Part shown: positions 50,154 through 58,127 of the stretch, one piece after another | Numbering within the stretch: position 1 is the stretch's first letter | Layout: each line of letters starts with the position of its first letter | Assembly: GCF_008808095.1 (NCBI RefSeq) | Contig: NZ_CP023396.1 | Span: 1,364,001 to 1,428,000 of the forward strand | Direction of reading: 5' to 3' | Length of the DNA: 64,000 nt | Origin: Pseudoalteromonas ruthenica | GTDB taxonomy: Bacteria > Pseudomonadota > Gammaproteobacteria > Enterobacterales > Alteromonadaceae | Position numbers and translations under genes: made by a program | The notes under the pieces: generated by a model | Databases searched by the model: none | Told to the model about the DNA's origin: nothing | The model's input: the letters and a program-made list of their open reading frames with translations, nothing else

Positions 50154-51068
50154 ATGAGCGAGCAACACACATATCCAATTGGTATCGCTGGGCAACCATG
50201 GTCGAGCAAACACCGTCAACAATGGCAAGCACAGCAAACTGTGCAGCGCAGCTACGCCGATGAAGTGGTAACGAAAGTTAAGGCACTAGCCGACAACTGG
50301 GATATCATTGAGTATGGGCAACTGCCCTATGAGCAAAGTTACCCCTTGTTCGCACTAAAGCATAAGCAGTGGCAAAAAGGCCGCCCTATCGCCTTAGTGA
50401 CCGGTGGCGTGCATGGCTATGAAAGTAGTGGTATTCACGGCGCTCTCGCCTTTGCCAAGCAGGTTGAGCACACGCAAAGCGCTAACTTCAATATTCTCGT
50501 TGTGCCCTGCATCAGCCCTTGGGGTTACGAGACGATCAATCGCTGGAATCCGGATGCCAATGATCCGAACCGCTCATTCTTTGAAGGCTCTCCTGTGCCT
50601 GAAGCGCAGTTGTTGTTAGACTTTATCGCTCCTTTTAGTAGCGATATTCTGCTGCATATTGATTTGCACGAAACCACTGATAGCGATAATTCCGAGTTCC
50701 GTCCAGCACTTGCCGCACGCGAAGGAATCGTAAACCATAATTGGAATATCCCCGATGGCTTTTACCTTGTCGCCGACAGCGAGCGTCCGCAAGCGTCATT
50801 TCAGCGCGCCATTATCGATGCCGTGGCCAAGGTCACGCATATCGCCCCCGCCGATGAGAATAATCAGCTTATCGGCGCTGATTTGGTGCAACCTGGTGTC
50901 ATTGAATACGCTGGACGTAAGTTAGGTTTGTGCATGGGCTTAACGCCAGCGCCTTACGTCACGACTACGGAGGTGTACCCAGATAGCCCGCAGGCAACTG
51001 AGCAAAACTGCATCGATGCCCAAGTGGCGGCGGCCAATAGCGCCATTGCCTTTGTTGCCGCATTATAA
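50154..51068 (+). CDS. M14 family zinc metallopeptidase (aspartoacylase-like)
   Basis: A 304-residue protein of the M14 family, near the succinylglutamate desuccinylase/aspartoacylase branch. Zinc ligands are visible: His87 and Glu90 in GVHGYES, and His172 in HIDLHET. NRWNPDANDPNRSFF is a family substrate-binding stretch. It has no signal peptide. Substrate unknown. A GGAAGG ribosome site precedes the ATG, and a strong terminator follows. Confidence 0.88.
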   Translation: MSEQHTYPIGIAGQPWSSKHRQQWQAQQTVQRSYADEVVTKVKALADNWDIIEYGQLPYEQSYPLFALKHKQWQKGRPIALVTGGVHGYESSGIHGALAFAKQVEHTQSANFNILVVPCISPWGYETINRWNPDANDPNRSFFEGSPVPEAQLLLDFIAPFSSDILLHIDLHETTDSDNSEFRPALAAREGIVNHNWNIPDGFYLVADSERPQASFQRAIIDAVAKVTHIAPADENNQLIGADLVQPGVIEYAGRKLGLCMGLTPAPYVTTTEVYPDSPQATEQNCIDAQVAAANSAIAFVAAL

Positions 51069-51083
51069 TTAGGCACTTGCCGT

Positions 51084-51114
51084 AAAAAAGGGTCACATCC
51101 AGTGACCCTTTTTT
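51084..51114. terminator. Bidirectional terminator between the M14 gene and ccoG
   Basis: A 13-bp stem (AAAAAAGGGTCAC, 51084-51096, with GTGACCCTTTTTT, 51102-51114) and a five-base loop. Confidence 0.9.
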
Positions 51115-51150
51115 GTCTCTTTACCTTTGTAGCGTGGTAGCTCACACTGC

Positions 51151-52530
51151 TTATTTGTAAAAGCGTGTTTCTTTGCGCTGCTGCGTACTCGGATCGCTCG
51201 CTTGCTCAACAACAAACGTCAAAGTGCTCACTTTTTTGGCCAGTTCGTAGCCATCAATACTGACTGTCACGGGGATCTCTTTTTGCTCTCCCGGAGCTAA
51301 AGAAAGGCCGCCATGCACCGCCAGCTTCGCCCCTTCTAAGCCAGCAATACTGATTTGATACGCTTGCTGCTGTTGGGTTTTATTGACCACCGAGATACGG
51401 TAGGGATTCTCAACCCAGCCTCGATAATCTGTACGCGACAACTCGCCCCTATCACGACTAACGTACACCTCCAATGGTGTGCGGCTGCTCAACCACCACG
51501 CCATGACCACAAATACCAGCACCGTCATCGCTGCATAGCCCAATAGCTTCAGCCGCAGTATAGAGGTTTTACCTCCCTCCTGTTGGCGCTCACTGGTGTA
51601 ACTGATAAGACCGCGAGGATAGTTAAATTTATCCATGGTTTGGTCGCAGGCATCAATACATAAACCACAGTTAATACACTCATATTGAAGACCATTGCGA
51701 ATATCGATGCCAGCTGGGCACACCTCGACACACAGCTTACAATCAACACAATCCCCCAGTGCGAGCTCTTCACGTGCAGCTTTACGCTTGCGTGGTCCTC
51801 GGGTTTCACCGCGTTCACTGTCGTAACTGACGATCAGGGTGTCTTTATCGAACATTACCGATTGGAACCGCGAATAAGGGCACATATAAATACACATTTT
51901 CTCGCGCAGCCAACCGGCATTACCGTAGGTGCACAAAGCAAATAAAAACACCCAAAAGCTGGTTAACCCACCCCAAGTAAAGGCTAGCATCTGTGAATAA
52001 AGCTCCTTGGCGGGAATAAAGTAGCTCATAAAGGAGGTTGCGGTGAAAAATGCAATGCCAAGCCAAGCTGCATGCTTGGCTGCCTTTTTCATCATTTTGC
52101 TAAAGCCCCAAGGCTGTTTGTCGAGCTTTATACGCTGATTACGAGTCCCCTCGATGCGGTGCTCGACCCAGGTAAACAGTAACATCCACACCGTTTGTGG
52201 ACACATATAGCCGCACCATACGCGCCCCAGCCAATTAGTCACAAAAAACAAGGCGAAGGCACCTGCCATAAATACCCAAGCTAGGATCATAAAATCTTGG
52301 GGAAAGAACGTAATAGAGAATATCCGGAATTGTTGTTGCGCCACATCCAGCAACACCGCCTGCTGGCCTTGGTAAGAAATCCAAGGAGGGGCAATAAAGG
52401 CAATCATTAATGCCCAACTCATAACCCTACGAATGCGTTGGTAACGGCCTTTTTGTTCACGAACATAAATAGGCCCAGACTGCTTATAGGGCTTAATGAT
52501 GAGATCTTCTTCTTTAATATCGAACTTCAT
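51151..52530 (-). CDS. ccoG: Cytochrome c oxidase accessory protein CcoG
   Basis: Membrane iron-sulfur protein of 459 residues, required in other proteobacteria for cbb3 oxidase assembly, probably as a cupric reductase supplying Cu(I). It has about five helices, with CGYMCPQT and CIYMCPY in the membrane region, two ferredoxin-type 4Fe-4S motifs (CVDCKLCVEVCP and CINCGLCIDACD) and a C-terminal FixG immunoglobulin-like domain. It lies far from the ccoNOQP operon, alone, directly downstream of a sigma-54 activator gene, and has a consensus -24/-12 promoter (see neighbouring entries). Confidence 0.95.
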   Translation of the reverse strand: MKFDIKEEDLIIKPYKQSGPIYVREQKGRYQRIRRVMSWALMIAFIAPPWISYQGQQAVLLDVAQQQFRIFSITFFPQDFMILAWVFMAGAFALFFVTNWLGRVWCGYMCPQTVWMLLFTWVEHRIEGTRNQRIKLDKQPWGFSKMMKKAAKHAAWLGIAFFTATSFMSYFIPAKELYSQMLAFTWGGLTSFWVFLFALCTYGNAGWLREKMCIYMCPYSRFQSVMFDKDTLIVSYDSERGETRGPRKRKAAREELALGDCVDCKLCVEVCPAGIDIRNGLQYECINCGLCIDACDQTMDKFNYPRGLISYTSERQQEGGKTSILRLKLLGYAAMTVLVFVVMAWWLSSRTPLEVYVSRDRGELSRTDYRGWVENPYRISVVNKTQQQQAYQISIAGLEGAKLAVHGGLSLAPGEQKEIPVTVSIDGYELAKKVSTLTFVVEQASDPSTQQRKETRFYK

Positions 52531-52569
52531 AATACTTGCTTGTCATTGCTTGAGAACAAGCGGGTATCC

Positions 52570-52584
52570 GCAAGTCTTGTGCCA
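52570..52584 (-). promoter_or_regulatory. Consensus sigma-54 promoter of ccoG
   Basis: The minus strand reads TGGCAC-AAGAC-TTGC, exact in both conserved blocks and in the five-base spacing. Transcription should start near 52558, about 28 bases before the ccoG ATG. Confidence 0.8.
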
Positions 52585-52638
52585 TAACAACAAGCATTAA
52601 AATCTATAATTTTCAGTGAGTTATAAAATAACCTAGAC

Positions 52639-52686
52639 GCAAAATAACGATATATCGACACCCTTATCGATATATCGTTATTTTGC
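52639..52686. promoter_or_regulatory. Perfect 20-bp inverted repeat, likely enhancer site of ccoG
   Basis: Two 20-base arms (52639-52658 and 52667-52686) are exact complements with an eight-base spacer. Each arm contains the palindrome CGATATATCG; the two centres are 20 bp apart, two helical turns. The site is about 80-128 bp upstream of the predicted ccoG start, the usual place for a sigma-54 activator. It also lies just after the regulator gene and could double as its terminator, though T follows only in one orientation. Confidence 0.7.
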
Positions 52687-52693
52687 CTATTTT

Positions 52694-54121
52694 TTACTCG
52701 CGGTTGACGCCCAATTTTTGCATTTTTGAGCGCAGTGTACTCGGTGCCAAACCGAGCCGTTGCGCGGCTCCACCTTCACCATTGATGCGCCCGCCGCACA
52801 TAGATAAAACATATTCGATATAGCGCTTTTGCTCACTATCAAGGGTTCTTATCTCTGTGCCTTCTAGGCGCGCCGCCTCCGATAATTGCATGTCATCGAT
52901 ATGCACAACTGGGCCTTGCGTGAGAATAGCGGCTCGTTCGAGAATATTCTGCAGCTCACGCACATTGCCCGGCCAGTGGTAGGACTTAAGACGATTAAGA
53001 CTGCGCGCACTGATACCAGTGAATTGCTTGGCCAGCTTCTGTGATGGCTTACTGAGTAACTGCGCCACCAATAACTCTAAATCTTCAATGCGCTCGCGCA
53101 GCGCTGGCACCCGTAGCGGAAAGACATTGAGGCGGTAATACAAGTCCATGCGGAAGCTGCCTTGTTCAACCATGGCCCATAAATCACGGTTGGTGGCGGC
53201 GATAAGGCGAATATCTACTTTCAGGGTTTGCTGTCCCCCGACCCGTTCAAACTCTTGTTCTTGTAATACTCGCAGCAGCTTGCTTTGCGCCTCTAACGGC
53301 AGCTCTGCGACCTCATCTAAAAATAACGTGCCTTTGTGCGCCAATTCAAAGCGCCCTTTGCGCCGCTGTTGAGCGCCGGTAAACGCGCCTTTCTCATGAC
53401 CGAATAACTCGGACTCAATTAAGCTCGCACTAAAAGCCGCACAGTTGACCTTAACCAAGGGTGCATTGCGACGCTGCGAGCGATTATGCAGCTGTCGCGC
53501 AATCAACTCTTTACCAGTGCCATTTTCACCGAGGATCAGTACCGTACTGTCAGTTTTAGCCACCAGCTCAATCTGTTGCATCATTTGTTGAAAAATGACC
53601 GATTGACCCACTAAATCACTGTCTTGCCACTGCGCATTGATCTCTTCTAGCAAGTAGCGATTTTCTGCCTGCAACTGTTCGCTAAGCTCATTCACTCGTG
53701 AGAGTGCTTCGCGTAACGCCTGCTCAGTACTGCGCTGCTGTGATACGTCACGAAATATCGCCACAGCACCAATAAGCTGTTGATCTTTATAAATAGGTGT
53801 GGAGGTATATTCCACTGGGAATTGACTGCCATCTTTACGCCAAAACACCTCGTTGCTAACCGTCCGTGGTTGGCCGTCGACCACAGTGCGATAGATTGGA
53901 CACTCACAGGCTGGGTAGTCACTGCCATCAGCATGGCTATGGTGGTGAAAACGGTGGATCTGCTGACCAAGGAGTTCACTGGCTTGCCAGCCGGTCATGC
54001 GCTCTGCTGCGGGATTGATAAAGACCGCATTACCATCGCGATCAAAGCCATAAATACCCTCTCCTGCAGCATCAAGCAGCAGTCTAGGATCATGAAGAAA
54101 GTGTTTGAGTGATTGGTCCAT
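52694..54121 (-). CDS. Sigma-54-dependent PAS-AAA-Fis transcriptional activator
   Basis: A 475-residue bacterial enhancer-binding protein. A PAS domain (about 12-128) with a His/Cys-rich loop ([19 protein letters not shown]; several His at 56-63, Cys72, Cys74) is followed by a short coiled linker and the AAA+ domain: Walker A GENGTGKE (198-205), GAFTGA (245-250), Walker B LFLDE (266-270) and arginine finger region. A Fis-type helix-turn-helix ends the protein. All residues needed to work with sigma-54 are intact. Its most probable target is ccoG, the next gene downstream. A matching palindrome covers its own promoter, so it likely represses itself. The signal it senses is unknown; copper, oxygen or redox state would fit. 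Confidence 0.9.
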   Translation of the reverse strand: MDQSLKHFLHDPRLLLDAAGEGIYGFDRDGNAVFINPAAERMTGWQASELLGQQIHRFHHHSHADGSDYPACECPIYRTVVDGQPRTVSNEVFWRKDGSQFPVEYTSTPIYKDQQLIGAVAIFRDVSQQRSTEQALREALSRVNELSEQLQAENRYLLEEINAQWQDSDLVGQSVIFQQMMQQIELVAKTDSTVLILGENGTGKELIARQLHNRSQRRNAPLVKVNCAAFSASLIESELFGHEKGAFTGAQQRRKGRFELAHKGTLFLDEVAELPLEAQSKLLRVLQEQEFERVGGQQTLKVDIRLIAATNRDLWAMVEQGSFRMDLYYRLNVFPLRVPALRERIEDLELLVAQLLSKPSQKLAKQFTGISARSLNRLKSYHWPGNVRELQNILERAAILTQGPVVHIDDMQLSEAARLEGTEIRTLDSEQKRYIEYVLSMCGGRINGEGGAAQRLGLAPSTLRSKMQKLGVNRE

Positions 54122-54129
54122 TACTCATT

Positions 54130-54169
54130 CCAAGCGAGGTAACGACATATCGTTACTATACTCGCTTGG
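54130..54169. promoter_or_regulatory. Palindromic operator over the promoter of the sigma-54 activator gene
   Basis: GTAACGA (54139-54145) and TCGTTAC (54150-54156) flank a CATA spacer; outer arms CCAAGCGAG (54130-54138) and CTCGCTTGG (54161-54169) extend the symmetry. The core CGACATATCG differs by one base from the ccoG site. A minus-strand TATAGT -10-like element at 54155-54160 overlaps it. Confidence 0.6.
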
Positions 54170-54194
54170 CAAAGAGATAAACAGAGGCGGCTGA

Positions 54195-54758
54195 CTATAA
54201 TCCGCTGGTTAGGGTAATTTCACCGGGTTTGACAGCCAGAGCAAGGTCAAAGCGCGATAACAAAGCTTGCTTCGGATCTTGGCTATTGAGGGTATAGACC
54301 GGGTATTGACGTAGTGCTTGCGTGACGATGTCTTGCACCTGTTGCGACAGCGGTGCTAGCTTGCCTCGGTACCCCATGGCATCAACGTCGGCATTAATAA
54401 TAGTGAAGTCTTGCAGATAAACCGCGTCGTCATCATTGTTGAACACTGGCTTTGCGGCAATACTCAAGCGTACACGCACAGGAACTTTTAATGCCAAAGC
54501 TTGGACAAATACAGTGTTATCAACACTGAGTTGCACACTGTCGGGGTGTTGCTTAGGGCCAATATCAACGCCAACATCGTTCACTTGCATGCGCATAGGC
54601 ATGCCCATAAGCTCGACCTCACCTTGCAAACGCTCACTATTAGATTGCAAGTTCTGCTCCAATTGCGTTGCACTGAGCGAATAAACCGACACAGGGGCGT
54701 GCGACGCACACCCCGCCAAGCTAAGTAACCAAACGGCGACGATTAAAAACCTTTTCAT
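54195..54758 (-). CDS. DUF1439 family lipoprotein (YceB-like)
   Basis: A 187-residue lipoprotein with lipobox LAGC (Cys17). The mature protein matches DUF1439, including the E. coli YceB group of outer-membrane or periplasmic lipoproteins of unknown function, with a C-terminal LALAVKPGEITLTSGL. Its start overlaps the stop of the upstream DUF349 gene by four bases, so it is part of that operon. Confidence 0.85.
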   Translation of the reverse strand: MKRFLIVAVWLLSLAGCASHAPVSVYSLSATQLEQNLQSNSERLQGEVELMGMPMRMQVNDVGVDIGPKQHPDSVQLSVDNTVFVQALALKVPVRVRLSIAAKPVFNNDDDAVYLQDFTIINADVDAMGYRGKLAPLSQQVQDIVTQALRQYPVYTLNSQDPKQALLSRFDLALAVKPGEITLTSGL

Positions 54759-57463
54759 TGACTCTCCACGGCTTCGAGCACGCTAACAATACGATTAAGC
54801 TGTTGTTGCTCCCCTAGACATTGGTGTTGCTCATTAACCCCAACGGCGTTAAGCCAGGCAATAAGCAAATCATCCAGGCTATAAACCACACCTTGGTGCT
54901 TTTCATCAAGCATGGTCACTTGCTCTTGCATACGCAAACCGGCGTCACTGGATGGACTGTCAATATTAGCTGTCACTTCTAGGCGAACAAGTAATTGTTC
55001 AGCGGCTAATGCTAGCTTGCTGTCGCTTAACCAACGCTTATCAAGCGCCTGTCCTTGCGACAGTGCACTGCGTAGCTGCCGATAGTGCGTATGGCGCTGT
55101 GCCGCCTGAAGTGTGTGTAGCGACTGTTGGGCCTGTGCCAGTAATTGCTTTTTCATATCCTGCAACGGCCGCTCTACGTTGAGCGCCGTTACAGTATGCA
55201 CCACTTCTTGGTAATCCCCAGCTTCCTTACATGCATTCAGTTGTTGTTGCAGTTGCGCTAACTGTGTTTGTTGCTCATTGAGCAAATCATTATGTACCTG
55301 CTGACGCTGTTCTTTGGCCTCATCACGCTGAGCAAAAACGGCATCGTTTATACGTCGAAACGCTAACCATAGTTTACGTTCTTTACTCTTACCCGCGAAG
55401 CCCACTTGCTGCCATTGTTGTTGCAAGTCTTTCAATGTATGGGTGGCGGCAAACACATCTTGCTGCTGCGCCTGATGAGCCTGCTCAAGCAGATCCTCTT
55501 TGGCACTAGCATTATGCTGGTAATAATCTTGTACGCGCTCAGCAATCGCCGTTTGTGCTTCGTTGAAAGCTTTGTTGAGCTTATGATAAAGCTTGCTCTC
55601 TAACCGTTTAGCGCCGCGCCACTGCTTTAGTAGCTGATTAAATTGGGCTTCTAAAGACACAATATCATGATCCGCTTGCTGTGCTTGAGCATCGAGGGTT
55701 TGCATCTGTGCAATCAACGCCTCGCGCTCAGCCACCGCCTGTTCCTTTTGTGCCTGCTGCTCAGCAAAATAGTCGCGACAGGGCGCAAACGCGGTTTCGA
55801 TTTGTTGTTCAAACTCTTGCTTGGCTTGCGCCTCTACGTGCGGGCCCAATAGTTGCCAGCTTTTACGTAACTTTTTCACTGCGGCTAAACGCTCATTGGC
55901 ATCTTCACAAGGTGATTGCGCGAGCTCGAGCGCGGCCTCGAGCAACTGCGTTTGCTGTGATTGCCCAGCATACTGATGCCAATCTTCAGCCTCGCTCAAG
56001 GTTGTCTTCAAGCTTTCATATTCTCGGCTGACTTGTTGGCGGTAGTGCTCGGTGAGCTCTTGATACAGCGTATCTAACCCATTAAACACGCCGAAAGCAA
56101 CGCGGTAGCGCCCTTGATTAATTAAACGACGCAAGTCTTTTGTCTTTTTGCGCGCTTGGTTAAGGGTTTGCTGCTGCGCATCTAATAGTGGCTGCATCTG
56201 CGCAAACCATGCCTTTTTGGCTTGCTGGTATGATTGGCGCCATACGCCAGCAAGCTCTTTAGGTAAGGCCGACAAACTCTGTTGAATCTCTTTCGCAAGC
56301 TCAGTCTCACGCATAAGCGCTGCATCAAGCTGAGCTGAGGTTTCAGCAACAGCCATAGCTTGATATTCCTTTAGTCGCTCCCGCAACTGCTCCACATCTT
56401 GCTCATAGGCACTAAGTTGTTCAACTTGCTTAAATAAACGCTTGAGCTCTTGGCGCTGACTAGTCAGCTCAGCTCCAGGCTGCAAATCGGGGCTTTGCAA
56501 CATATCTTCAGCTTGCGCTACTTTGGCATGCAACCAATCGGTTTGAATTTGCTCATTTCCATCGAAACGTAACGCCATGGCATTGCTGATCTCTTCCGCT
56601 AGCGCGCTTAAATTGGCCAATGCCAACACACTGCGTTGCTGCGCTTGTTGTTGCGCCTGTTGACGCTCATATTGTTCGCCAAGAATAGCGATATGACGCT
56701 CAAGCTTGTTTTTCAAAACGGCAAATTTCTCATCGTTTTGCGTTCGCAATTCTTCATCAAGCCAATGCGTCTCTAGTTGAGCGAACTGATGGCTGAACTG
56801 AGTGTATTGAGTCGTGACCAGTTGGTAGTCGTTTTTATCGCGCAAAGCGTTCAGCTGCGCCAACAAGAGTTTACTCTGCTGCGCTACCTGTTGTGGCATG
56901 TGTGCTGCTAATTGCTGCTCTTCAATGGCCTGTGCCAACCGTGTTTTCGCTTCGCCTTGAGCCTGCTTGACTAGCTTATCTGCTAACTGGGTATTAATCA
57001 CTAACTGGCACAACTGCAGCTGCAAGGCCTCGTCTGCACCTCTGAACACCTGTTCGGTAAGCTGCGGTTTATTAAGGCGATGAATTAATTTAACTTTCGT
57101 TGCTGTGGTTTTCTCTGCTAATGCTAGTTGCTCTAACGTTTTCTCATTGGCGAAACGCTCTAAGTATCGCTCTTTATCTGCGCTCGACAAAGCCTGAGGT
57201 GAATGCATTAGCACTTCTGCCACTTTTTGATTGGCCAAGCGCTTGATACCCGGCTCGGCGTCACTTTGGCAAGCCTGCCACCACAAATCGATGTCATTGA
57301 GTTTTTTTAGTGCTGCCGAGCGCACTTTACTGCTCGGGTCTTGGCTGGCTAATTGCTGCAATATAGCATGGTGTTGTTGATTATCGAGCTGAGACAATGC
57401 CCCTAGGCGCGTGCTCTCATTAGGGTGCTTCCACTTTGGTTTGAATAACTGCTTAAAGATCAT
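54755..57463 (-). CDS. DUF349 domain coiled-coil protein
   Basis: A 902-residue, Gln- and Ala-rich, mostly helical protein. An N-terminal segment resembles HEAT-like repeats (STRLGALSQLDN, DPSSKVRSAALKKL), and the rest consists of several DUF349 repeats of about 70 residues (recognisable by AFRRINDAVF-type segments such as LWLAFRRIND). Function unknown. The ATG at 57463 is preferred to the in-frame GTG at 57469. It overlaps the yeaC gene by 11 bases and the DUF1439 gene by four. Confidence 0.82.
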   Translation of the reverse strand: MIFKQLFKPKWKHPNESTRLGALSQLDNQQHHAILQQLASQDPSSKVRSAALKKLNDIDLWWQACQSDAEPGIKRLANQKVAEVLMHSPQALSSADKERYLERFANEKTLEQLALAEKTTATKVKLIHRLNKPQLTEQVFRGADEALQLQLCQLVINTQLADKLVKQAQGEAKTRLAQAIEEQQLAAHMPQQVAQQSKLLLAQLNALRDKNDYQLVTTQYTQFSHQFAQLETHWLDEELRTQNDEKFAVLKNKLERHIAILGEQYERQQAQQQAQQRSVLALANLSALAEEISNAMALRFDGNEQIQTDWLHAKVAQAEDMLQSPDLQPGAELTSQRQELKRLFKQVEQLSAYEQDVEQLRERLKEYQAMAVAETSAQLDAALMRETELAKEIQQSLSALPKELAGVWRQSYQQAKKAWFAQMQPLLDAQQQTLNQARKKTKDLRRLINQGRYRVAFGVFNGLDTLYQELTEHYRQQVSREYESLKTTLSEAEDWHQYAGQSQQTQLLEAALELAQSPCEDANERLAAVKKLRKSWQLLGPHVEAQAKQEFEQQIETAFAPCRDYFAEQQAQKEQAVAEREALIAQMQTLDAQAQQADHDIVSLEAQFNQLLKQWRGAKRLESKLYHKLNKAFNEAQTAIAERVQDYYQHNASAKEDLLEQAHQAQQQDVFAATHTLKDLQQQWQQVGFAGKSKERKLWLAFRRINDAVFAQRDEAKEQRQQVHNDLLNEQQTQLAQLQQQLNACKEAGDYQEVVHTVTALNVERPLQDMKKQLLAQAQQSLHTLQAAQRHTHYRQLRSALSQGQALDKRWLSDSKLALAAEQLLVRLEVTANIDSPSSDAGLRMQEQVTMLDEKHQGVVYSLDDLLIAWLNAVGVNEQHQCLGEQQQLNRIVSVLEAVESQ

Positions 57464-57734
57464 TTTCACTAAACCTGGCTATCTCATTGTCTGCTTTGAA
57501 CTGCTTCTTAAGTTCTTGTTTGGATTTTTGTACTAGCTCACCATTTTCACCAACGGTGAACTGCTCGTCGCTTTTAAGTACTTTGGCTTGATACAACATG
57601 ACCAACTGCACTGTTTGTTGTTTTTGTTCGTCACTTAGGGGTGTCCCATCCGGCCATTTACCAGTGGCGGCACCATACTGCAGGCGCTCAAAGGTTTGCG
57701 GAGTAATTGCTTGGACTAACTGCTCAATATTCAT
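57453..57734 (-). CDS. yeaC: YeaC family protein (DUF1315)
   Basis: A 93-residue cytoplasmic protein with the YeaC pattern: ITPQTFERLQYGAATGKWPDGTPLS followed by a helical, charged C terminus. The function is not known. It overlaps its upstream neighbour by four bases and the DUF349 gene by 11, all in one transcript. Confidence 0.9.
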   Translation of the reverse strand: MNIEQLVQAITPQTFERLQYGAATGKWPDGTPLSDEQKQQTVQLVMLYQAKVLKSDEQFTVGENGELVQKSKQELKKQFKADNEIARFSENDL

Positions 57735-58060
57735 AACTTCTTTCTTTTCAAAAATACCAAACGAACGCGATTAATTAGATACCAGATAAACCCGAGAACG
57801 ATGGCGCCGTAACAGGCATTTTGCTGCCATGAGCCAGGCTCCGGCTGCTGCCAATACAACACTAAGAAGCCACCAAGGAAAAAGATCAAAGCAATGAAAG
57901 ATTGATTCATCAACCCCTGTTGCTTTTGCAGTTTAGTTCGCGCGGCTAAACGGCGCTGGTCTTGCTCGTTCATTTGTTCTAGAGCGATATTGCAATGGGG
58001 ACAGGACTGGTGTTTGTCGGAAATCGACTTTTGGCACTGCGGACATGAAATGATGGCCAT
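57731..58060 (-). CDS. Zinc-ribbon membrane protein
   Basis: A 109-residue protein: a zinc ribbon at the N terminus (CPQC...CPHC, within residues 6-24) and two hydrophobic helices (about 55-90), ending in a basic tail RKKL. Similar small proteins are common but uncharacterised. The ATG at 58060 has a strong AGGAG ribosome site. It is the first gene of the four-gene operon with yeaC, DUF349 and DUF1439. Confidence 0.78.
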   Translation of the reverse strand: MAIISCPQCQKSISDKHQSCPHCNIALEQMNEQDQRRLAARTKLQKQQGLMNQSFIALIFFLGGFLVLYWQQPEPGSWQQNACYGAIVLGFIWYLINRVRLVFLKRKKL

Positions 58061-58090
58061 GCTTACTCCTATTTGCAACTACGCGCCCAT

Positions 58091-58114
58091 AAAAAAAGGC
58101 GCCTTCTGGCGCCT
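58091..58114 (-). terminator. Terminator after the alanine/sodium symporter gene
   Basis: The 7-bp stem AGGCGCC (58097-58103) with GGCGCCT (58108-58114) has a four-base loop and, on the minus strand, is followed by seven T residues. Confidence 0.85.
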
Positions 58115-58127
58115 CATTGTACTGGTT

